A stretch of DNA of 64,000 nucleotides from Endothia cerciana. Its lineage: Eukaryota > Ascomycota > Sordariomycetes > Diaporthales > Cryphonectriaceae. Under the pieces are notes generated by a model. That model saw only the letters and a program-made list of their open reading frames with translations. It did no database searches and was not told where the DNA came from. The translations under genes were made by a program, and so were the position numbers. Positions 56,307-64,000 of the stretch are shown in pieces. The first letter of the stretch is position 1. Each line of letters starts with the position of its first letter. The stretch covers positions 310,001-374,000 of the forward strand of contig JALRMH010000034.1 in the NCBI GenBank assembly GCA_026119935.1, read 5' to 3'.

Positions 56307-57313
56307 TTATTTAGACTGGCCCTTCTCGGCCCGGTCTGCCTCCTTCATGCGGTCCTTGAACTCCCTGGGCGTCTCAAACGGCTCCTTGGGTGCCTTAGTC
56401 GTTCCCAACCCAAACCAGCCCTTGCTCTTGCCGCCCAGCGCACTCCACAGGCCAATGTGTTTCCTCTTGGCCTCGGCCTCCGCGGCCTTGTACCTTTTCT
56501 CCATCGCATCCCCGCCAAATTCGGCACCGGTCTTAGCTTCGTAGGCTGTTGCGAGCCCTTGGTGGACCATCTCGAGGCCGATGTCACTGCGGAGGAAGAA
56601 AAGGCGGCGGATGTAGACGGTGGCGACGACTCGGTCATATTGATCCCGCTTGTAGATATGCGCGCGGACGTGGCGGTTCAGGATCCGTGACTGTAGCCAC
56701 TCCAGAGCCTCTGCGGAGTATGGCTGAGCTGGACGACCAAAGTGCCCCCCCTCTGGCGCGTCTACACCGGCCAGGCGGATGGGGATCTGGAAGGCCGGAA
56801 CAAAACGTTAGCGAGCTCTCCTGCTTAGAGGCAGAGACATCACAAATGCAGCCATCCCGGTGCACAGAGTGCACGCGTCAGTGGACGGATGGAACGCACG
56901 GTATTTCCTCTGAGAGCTTTCTTCTCCGTCGGCACCTTCCTCAGCCTGCCCCAGCCTGCCCAGCGTCCTCCGGGCGTGTGGAAAAGGTGAAAGCCGTCGC
57001 CATCCCCGACGCTGGTGACTTTGCCAAACAAGCGCCGTTTGCGATAATGGTGTGGAAGAATGTATTCGATGCTGGGAATACGGCGCAGATAGGTCCTGTA
57101 GAACTTGAGGCCGCCGAACAGGACAGTTGTTATGACGAAGGCCGAAACCCAGGTGCGAGGGTCTTCGTAATGATCCACGTTCAGCGAGTCATTCCAGCTC
57201 ACCGGTTTGTTCGTCCTGTTCGATGAAGTCGAGGAAGGCAGGGATGACGACTTTTCCTCACCAGCGCCGTTCGAGGAAGCGGAGGCTGACCCCGATTGCC
57301 ATGGCCATGGCAT
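56307..57313 (-). CDS. LCL3: Membrane-anchored SNase-type endonuclease LCL3
   Basis: Thermonuclease-fold protein of the LCL3 family, membrane-anchored, possibly mitochondrial. Exons are 56900-57313 and 56307-56786 (297 residues). The 113-bp intron (GTGCGT, branch GCTAAC, CAG) joins KKALRGNT to IPIRLAGVDAPEG. A transmembrane segment (VSAFVITTVLFGGLKF) lies near residues 57-72. The nuclease domain shows FGKVTSVGDGDGFHLFHTPGG, then RLAGVDAPEGGHFGRPAQPY, AHIYKRDQYDRVVATVY and the C-terminal KRKHIGLWS. The Arg of RLAGVDAPE, the Glu of that motif and the Arg in YDRVVA fit the SNase catalytic triad. It is tandem with ARPC2. Confidence 0.9.
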
Positions 57314-57714
57314 TTTGTTGTCGTGACGAAGAGTAAGGGTCACTATGGAGGCTGGCGGTCGCCACGCCTCATGTGGGTTGGTGGGTATGTGATGGCAGCG
57401 GGGTCTGGAAGTGAGGAGAAATGGGGTCTGGTGAGAACGGCTAAAGGCCAGCTTGGGGTCGCCCGAGAAGTTAAGGCGACACCCCGGTTCGAAGAGGATG
57501 GGAGCGAGACCCTACAACACAAGATAGAACTGAGAATACGTTCGGCATTTTTTTTTCTTCTTCTCCATTGGCTTTCGCACCGCCGACTTTACGCGCAATC
57601 TTAGATATAGGACAGGCACCCGCTTCTCAATCACCCTTCAAACTTCTTGACGACACAACCTTTGGTTTGACTGCTGCAGTGATGTCTCACTGTTACGAGC
57701 GGTTGACCAAGCAA
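57314..57714. other. Spacer between ARPC2 and LCL3
   Basis: About 400 bp containing the ARPC2 3' UTR and the LCL3 promoter. No gene is supported. Confidence 0.45.
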
Positions 57715-58979
57715 TCATGGACCGTGGACCTTGAACGTCCGCCCACTGGCGGTCTTGCGCTCCTTCTCCTCGCTGTCCGGCCTAGCTCTGCGGAGAACTG
57801 CATAACGTTAGCGACGTTCCGGTCCGTAGTAAAGCTTCCCCCTGGCTTACCTTGGAGGAAATCCGCCGTGCGCCGTCTCATTCGTGAGTGGATATATGCC
57901 TGACACACAAATTAGCGTTGGACAACCCAAGTCTTGCCAATAGATCTAGCGCTCACCTTTGAGGCCTTGATGTGATAATGGAAATAGTCACGGAAGGTCT
58001 GAATGTGCGAGATGACATCGGGCATCCGCTGAGGCGTCAAGTGCCGAGGAAACAGGACTGGACCGGGGTCAGCAACCTGTCCCAATGCTTGAACTCACAC
58101 AAGCAAACGATTGAATTCCTCTTACCAAATGTCACGTAGCCAACCTCACCCGTGCCGGTATTCTGCACCCCTGGCACGCCCTGCAGTTCCAGAGGCGGAT
58201 CGGTCCGGAACAGCACTTGAGGTGCATTCTGGATAGCCCGTCGCCTGGCATCCACAAATTCCTGTATGAAGACCTTTCCGAACACCCGGTCTGTCTCTTC
58301 TCTGAAGATGGTGCTGAAAATAACAGTGACTCTGTCGTGGCTTGACTTGACATATATAGCCTCCTCCTCTCGGTAGTGGATGGCCATGACCTCCCCGCCC
58401 TCCCGTACGCCCTGTGGGGCCTCCTCAGACGTGTATTTGGACGCCGCCTCCTTCAGCTTGTAATGCTCCTCATAGGCATGTTCGAATGGTGCAGCCATGG
58501 CGTTGCGCTTCAGCAGGGAGACCTTCTTAACGAGCTCATCACGGGCTTCTGCATAAGACGAATTAGCCTCCAATCCACATCTAGAGCACCACCCTCCTCT
58601 ACATACCCTTATCGGCAGGCAGGTTCTCGAGATCAATCAAGACGGAGAAGTCGTAGCCTGGCTCCGGAGGTACTACGTATTCTCCATACTCGCGGTTGAG
58701 GACTTGCTCTGCGCCGTACTTGACAAGGTCTCGGTAGCATTTTATTTGGATAGACACGAGGATCTTGGTCTTGACTTCTGGAGTGGAGATGTGGAAGATG
58801 ACGCCGTCGAAGTCGGACACGGTCTGGTCAATGGAGACAGGAGGAGATCTGGCAGTTAAGGAGGTCAACGTCAGTGGCCTGTCGCGCGGGACATGGAGCA
58901 TGCTGTCCACCTCTTACCCTGAGAACCTCTCTGTCAGCACTGATTGAATCAGCACGTTCTGGTAGTCGAGAAGAAGCAT
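57715..58979 (-). CDS. ARC35: Arp2/3 complex 34-kDa subunit ARPC2
   Basis: Core subunit of the Arp2/3 complex, which nucleates branched actin at endocytic sites and growing tips. Six exons (58918-58979, 58607-58848, 58126-58548, 57957-58057, 57851-57899, 57715-57797) give 319 residues, normal for the family. Conserved text runs through every junction: MLLLDYQNVLIQSVLTERF, PPVSIDQTVSDFDGV, YGEYVVPPEPGYDFSV, LENLPADK-EARDELV, YTSEEAPQGVREGGEV, VLFPRHLTPQRMPDV, IQTFRDYFHYHIKASK, AYIHSRMRRRTADFLQ and ASGRTFKVHGP. Introns are 53-69 bp. It is divergent from UTP12, with 400 bp between starts. Confidence 0.96.
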
Positions 58980-59379
58980 TGTGACGGTGGCTTCCCCTCG
59001 ATGCTGGTTTTTGTTTTTTGTGCGCGAGTGTTGAGGTTGAGGGAGGGACCTTCTCGTGGTTGGGGGGGGGGGGTTGACGGGTTGCGGTCAGGGCTGGCAC
59101 AAGACACAAGGGGTATCAAGAAGGTGCTGTATGGCAATGATGACCTGTCTGCCTGCTCTCTCAGCGGTCGTGCCCAGATGGTGGGGCTGGTGATGCTGGA
59201 TTGGAGCTAGGTACCCCTGGACTGTGAATGCTCCTAGTTATGGAGCACTTGGTACAGCACGACCCCCCGGTTCTTATCGTTATCGCATTCTTTAAAAAAG
59301 TTGATCAATCCAGAATTCCAACCACGAACTACGACCAGCGCATCCGAAGCCTTCTCTTAGCATTCGCTGCATTGCAACC
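58980..59379. promoter_or_regulatory. Shared divergent promoter of ARPC2 and UTP12
   Basis: 400 bp between the start codons. It contains a 10-base G run at about 59060-59070, a GGTACC palindrome at 59211-59216 and no gene. Co-regulation is inferred from geometry only. Confidence 0.45.
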
Positions 59380-62340
59380 ATGGTCAGGTCATATCTGTAT
59401 GTCTCTCTATGTACCCCGACTTTCTAATTCCAAAGGCGCCTACTCACAGTGACCGCGCATAGGAAATACGAGCACTCCAAATCCTTCGGCTTAATTACGG
59501 CCAGCTCGTCTAACATCGTCTGGTCCTCTCGAGACAAGACCACTACTGGGGCAGGCCAGGCCGTCGTCGCGGCCAACGAGGAGGTGCTATGTTGGGACAT
59601 AAAGAAAGCCGAGCTCGTGACTCGCTGGCGGGATGAGAACTGCAAGGCGCAGGTCACCGCCATCGCCCAGAGCAAGACCGACAAGGACGTCTTCGCCGTC
59701 GGCTACGAGGATGGCACTATTCGGTTATGGGACAGCAAGATTGCAACTACAATTCTCAACTTCAATGGTCACAAATCCGCAATTACCATTCTGGCTTTCG
59801 ACAAGTCTGGTATCCGTCTAGCCAGTGGATCCAAAGACACTGATGTGATATTATGGGATCTTGTAGCCGAAGTTGGCCAGTACAAGCTGCGAGGACACAA
59901 AGACCAGGTTACTGGCCTCCACTTCGTCGAGCCTAATGTGCAAGCAGAAGACGAGGAAATGCAGCAGCTGATGGCTCTGGATGGCGAAGGTCAAGGGGAC
60001 GGCTATCTTCTGACTACGGGTAAAGACTCGCTCATCAAGCTATGGGATCTCTCTTCGCGGCACTGTATCGAGACACATGTCGCGCAGACCAATGGAGAAT
60101 GCTGGGCTCTTGGTGTCTCCCCTGACTTGAGCGGCTGTGTCACGGCCGGAAGCGACGGGGAGTTGAAGGTATGGGCTCTCAACGCTGCCGGTCTTTCCGC
60201 TGCTGCCCATCAAGTCGACACACCGCAGACAACATATTTTCTCCAGGATCATGGGACTTTACACCGCCAGAGCAAGGATAGGGCCGTCGTGGTGTGTTTC
60301 CACCCACGGCAAGACTACTTTGCTGTTCATGGCGTGGAGAAGGCAGTTGAGATTTGGCGGATCCGGAGCGACGCTGAAGTGAAAAAGAGTCTGGCTCGAA
60401 AACGAAGAAGAAGGCGAGAAAAGCTCGCCTCTACCAAGAAAGAAAAAAATGGAGATGTCGACATGGTGAACGCTGAAAACGACGACGACGAAGCCGACAT
60501 GCAGCCGGATGTATCAGATGTCTTTGGACAGCATGTCATCGTGAGAACGACGGGCAAAGTTCGATCCGTCGACTGGGCGGCGAACCGCGGGCACAAGCAG
60601 TTGCAATTGCTCGTCGCAACCACAAACAACCAGCTCGAGTTGTATGACATCGCGACGAAGGAGGAGACGAGGAAGTCAAAAAAGGAGGTGCCAAATTATA
60701 CCAAGTCATTGTCAGTGGAACTTCCTGGGCACAGGGCGGACATCCGAGCCCTGTCGCTGAGCTCAGACGACAAGCTGCTTGCCTCTGCGGCCAACGGCAG
60801 TCTGAAGATCTGGAACGTCAGGACCCAGACCTGTGTCCGAACATTCGAGTGTGGGTATGCGCTCTGCTGCTCATTTTTGCCCGGCGACAAAGTGGTCGTC
60901 GTGGGTACCAAGAGTGGTGAATTGGAGCTGTTCGATGTCACATCGGCATCTCTGATCGACAGAGTATTGGCTCATGAAGGAGCAATCTGGTCTCTTCAGG
61001 TGCACCCGGACGGGCGGTCTGTTGTCACAGGCAGTGCCGATAAGACGGCCAAGTTCTGGGACTTCAAAATCGTCCAGGAGCAGGTCCTCGGCACCACGAG
61101 AACCACGCCAAGGCTCAAGCTTGTTCAATCGCGGGCTCTCAAGGTTTCAGACGATATCCTGAGTCTGAAATTCTCCCCGGATGCGAAGCTCCTAGCCGTG
61201 GCATTGTTGGACAACACTGTCAAGGTGTTTTTCGCCGACTCGCTCAAGCTCTACCTCAACCTATACGGTCACAAGCTACCGGTCTTGAGTATGGACATTT
61301 CTTACGACAGCAAGCTCATCGTTACCAGCTCGGCAGACAAAAATGTCAGAATATGGGGCTTGGATTTTGGAGATTGTCACAAGGCATTATTTGCACACCA
61401 GGACAGTATCTTGCAGGTGGGATTTGTGCCTCACAACTCGGACGGAAACGGGCACCACTTTTTCAGTACCGGCAAGGACCGTACAATCAAGTACTGGGAC
61501 GCCGACAAATTCGAGCAGATCCAAAGGATCGATGGCCACCACGGCGAGATATGGGCTCTCGCTATGAGCCACAGCGGAACATTCATAATCAGTGCGAGCC
61601 ATGATAAGAGCATCCGCGTCTGGGAGGAGACCGACGAACAGATCTTCCTTGAGGAAGAGCGCGAAAAGGAGATCGAGGAATTGTATGAGACTACGCTGAC
61701 CACGTCACTCGGGGATGGTCCGGACGCGGAAAACCAGGACGGCGAGGTAGCGGCTGCCAGTAAGCAGACGGTAGAGACCCTCATGGCTGGTGAGAGGATT
61801 GTGGAATCACTTGAGCTCGGTATGGCCGATCTCAGCGTGGTTAGAGAGTGGGAAGAAGCCAGACTGAGCAACCCAAACCTTGCGCCACCACAGCGCAATC
61901 CGATATTTATGGCTTTGGGTGGCATCAGCGCGGAGGTCTATGTTATGAACACTCTCCAGCGCCTCAAGGCTTCCGCGCTTCATGATGCTCTACTAGTGTT
62001 GCCATTTTCGACCGTCCCGCTTCTCTTCACTTTCCTCGACACCTTCGCGATGCGGTCGATGAATATTCCTCTGACCTGTCGCATATTGTTCTTCATGCTC
62101 AAGACACATCACAAACAAATCGTCGCCAGTAAAACGATGCGGGCTATGTTAGACAGTATACGGACGAATTTGAGGCAGGCGTTGAGGGAACAGAAGGATG
62201 AAATGGGATACAACATTGCGGCACTGAAAGTCGTGGGGATGCAGATTCAAGAAAAGAGTATCAAGGACTACGTGGACGAAAATTGGGATGAGGAGGAAAG
62301 CAGTGGCGTTAAAAAACGAGCATTCGTCCAAGTCTCATGA
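59380..62340 (+). CDS. UTP12: U3 snoRNP WD40 protein UTP12/DIP2 (WDR3)
   Basis: Component of the UTP-B subcomplex of the small-subunit processome, acting in nucleolar pre-18S rRNA processing. Exons are 59380-59396 (17 nt) and 59463-62340 (964 residues). The tiny first exon encodes MVRSY plus part of a Leu codon; splicing (GTATGT...TAG, 66 bp) restores MVRSYLKYEHSKSFGLI, the family's conserved N-terminus. Two tandem beta-propellers of WD repeats follow (for example IRLWDSKI, LIKLWDLSSRHC, LKIWNVRTQTC, AKFWDFKI, VRIWGLDFGDCHKA, IKYWDADKFEQI). The C-terminal Utp12 helical domain is ALLVLPFSTVPLLFTFLDTF to RILFFMLKTHHKQI. A basic/acidic insert (ARKRRRRREKLAS) sits between the propellers. Confidence 0.95.
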
Positions 62341-62975
62341 GGTAGACTCCGACATCGAGAACCAACTTCACCATCTCAGGCGGGACGCAAAGGGCCCCCG
62401 GCCTGCAACCTACTGATCCGACTCTCATCAGAAGAATGACCGCCATTTGGAGAGCCTGGTAAGATCCGGCTGCAAGACCTTGAGCGTTTAGGTAGGATCA
62501 AAGTCTAGCCTAGCGCCAGCCGAAGGGAACTGACATCTGCCGATCTCCACATTTCCCCGCGTTGTGGTGGTTGCAGTCCTGATCTCCATGTGTCAGCCCG
62601 TCCTGGCCAACGTGATGCTATGCCTAAAAGCTCGTGGCTTGTCTTGGTTTTGGTTAATGGCAAGCATGAGACTTGCTAAAGTGGGGGCCGGGTAAAGGTG
62701 AGGCACCACCGCCCGTCGGTTCTGGAGGACGGTATGCTTGAGGACATAGGATTATCTCACGTGCAGCATCGTAGACTAGTCCACTAATAATCCAATGCCC
62801 GTAGGATTCATTACATCCGAACACCTTACCTTCACGCATCTCCTCATTACTGGCTTCTCGAACTTTGTAAATTGGCTCACGGGCTTCGACCAACGGCAAT
62901 CTCCTAACATATTCACGAGTGTCTAGCCAGTGCTCTATATTGAAGGCATAGTCTTGCGACCTGAAAAGAACCAAG
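62341..62975. other. Spacer between UTP12 and the monooxygenase
   Basis: About 635 bp. It contains the UTP12 3' UTR and the monooxygenase promoter. A minus-strand frame at 62654-62974 starts only with TTG and is not supported. Confidence 0.45.
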
Positions 62976-64000
62976 ATGGCTCATGTTGACAGCACTGTCA
63001 ATGGCGACAAGTTCATATTGAAAGATGAGCCTGTGGAAAACCTGCGGCGTATGAAGGTCAGGGTGATCGGAGCAGGGTTTTCGGGAATTCTAGCTGCCAT
63101 CAGGTCAGGAAAGAAACTTCCTCACACATTATGCATACGTTCCTTTAACGCAGTTGTTAGGATTCCTGAGCGTCTGAGAAATGTAGACCTTGCTGTATAT
63201 GAGAAGAACGAGGCGGTGGGTGGAGTATGGTGAGCAGACCCGTCGTTTACACTTGGAGACTTTCAACTCTGACATTGAACAAGGTGGTTGAACAAGTACC
63301 CCGGTACGTATATACTTTTCACTGTTCAATACTTGTGCTAACTTGACCATCGCAAAGGACTGGCTTGTGACATTCCTTGTAAGTGTACTTTCAGTTAATT
63401 TCACCGACTGGCCTAACAAGGTACAGCTCATTCTTACCAGTACACATTTGCTCCAAATCCGCACTGGTCTTCTCTCTATGCCCCTGGCCCGGAGATCCAG
63501 AGGTATCTGCAGGATGTGGCGGATACGTTTGGAGCCACAAGGTACATAAAAACGCATCACAAGCTTCTGCGGAGCGTCTGGAATTCCAATCGCAGGAAGT
63601 GGACAATTCAGGTCCAGAGAACCAACTCAGGGGAGATGTTCGAGGAGGATGATGTGGATGTCCTGATTACCGCCAGAGGAATGCTCAACGAGCCGTCATG
63701 GCCCGACGTGCCTGGGCTACAAAAGTATCAGGGAAAACTTCTTCACTCGGGAGAGTGGGATGATGAGTGAGTTTCTCCATCTTCTATACCACCACCACCA
63801 GTCACTCTTCCCCAGAGGCGAGCTGACATGAAGAAGATATGATTTCCGGAACAAACGCGTGGGCGTCATTGGGAACGGTTCCAGTTCGATCCAAATCGTT
63901 CCAAGCCTACAGCCTCTCAAGGGCATCGAAATGACGGTTTTCATGCGTTCGCCGGTATGCTGCTGATCATCCTACTGTTCTCTATAACCGTGGTCGCTGA
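62976..64000 (+). CDS. FAD-dependent monooxygenase, Baeyer-Villiger type (partial)
   Basis: N-terminal part of a flavin monooxygenase; the window ends inside an intron after exon 6. Exons are 62976-63103, 63161-63229, 63284-63303 (20 nt), 63358-63378 (21 nt), 63427-63766 and 63837-63954, together 232 codons in phase. The FAD-binding motif is VIGAGFSG, followed by YEKNEAVGGVWWLNKYPG and LACDIPSHSYQYTFAPNPHW. YQGKLLHSGEW matches the Baeyer-Villiger fingerprint F/YxGxxxHxxxW, and VIGNGSSSIQ is the NADPH-binding site. Introns are very short (48-70 bp). The substrate is unknown; relatives oxidise ketones, sterols or secondary metabolites. The ATG at 62976 is the only start in frame near the conserved region. 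Confidence 0.85.

Noticed and set aside
62654..62974. Minus-strand ORF divergent from the monooxygenase
   Set aside because: It begins with TTG, its first ATG is far inside, and no motif is recognised.

Overview
This window comes from the nuclear genome of a filamentous ascomycete (Pezizomycotina), most like a Sordariomycete. The evidence is short introns of about 50-135 bp with GTNNGT donors, CTRAC-type branch points and NAG acceptors; fungus-specific genes (RAX2, YVC1, LCL3, a DUF1996 secreted protein, PKR1); GC-rich coding sequence; and long spacers full of simple repeats. The species cannot be named from the sequence alone. Exon structures were worked out by hand from splice signals, reading phase and remembered family sequences. 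Every spliced model sums to whole codons.

Layout, left to right. 0-2.1 kb: no clear gene, one decayed-looking ORF. 2.1-5.8 kb (-): nucleoporin Nup120/Nup160. 7.5-9.8 kb (+): vacuolar endopolyphosphatase PPN1. 11.5-14.5 kb (-): large F-box/LRR-like protein. 15.6-18.4 kb (-): checkpoint clamp loader RAD17. 19.0-20.2 kb (+): recombinase RAD51, divergent from RAD17. 21.5-23.5 kb (-): proline-rich RING-type protein. 23.5-28.5 kb: gene-free, microsatellite-rich spacer. 28.6-30.0 kb (+): cysteine-desulfurase-like PLP enzyme. 30.5-31.3 kb (+): eRF1 methyltransferase MTQ2. 31.7-32.3 kb (-): SmD1. 32.8-33.3 kb (-): PKR1. 33.3-39.8 kb: gene-poor segment holding only a six-exon DUF1996 secreted-protein gene (-).

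39.8-40.7 kb (+): prolyl-4-hydroxylase-like dioxygenase. 41.1-42.9 kb (-): ZC3H3-like five-finger CCCH protein. 43.4-44.7 kb (+): TFIIF beta. 45.2-47.8 kb (-): vacuolar TRP channel YVC1. 49.2-53.0 kb (-): polarity marker RAX2. 53.0-56.3 kb: repeat-rich spacer. 56.3-57.3 kb (-): LCL3 nuclease. 57.7-59.0 kb (-): Arp2/3 subunit ARPC2. 59.4-62.3 kb (+): UTP12/DIP2. 63.0 kb to the edge (+): a flavin (Baeyer-Villiger-type) monooxygenase, truncated by the window.

Most genes are conserved housekeeping genes for genome maintenance, RNA processing, transcription, the vacuole and cell polarity. They are not operons, but three pairs share divergent promoters (RAD17/RAD51, ZC3H3/TFIIF beta, ARPC2/UTP12). 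I saw no transposon with recognisable ORFs, no rRNA gene, no convincing tRNA and no CRISPR array. The most notable non-genic signals are long G/C homopolymers limited to introns and spacers, clusters of GTAC-containing motifs, and tetranucleotide repeats upstream of two genes.
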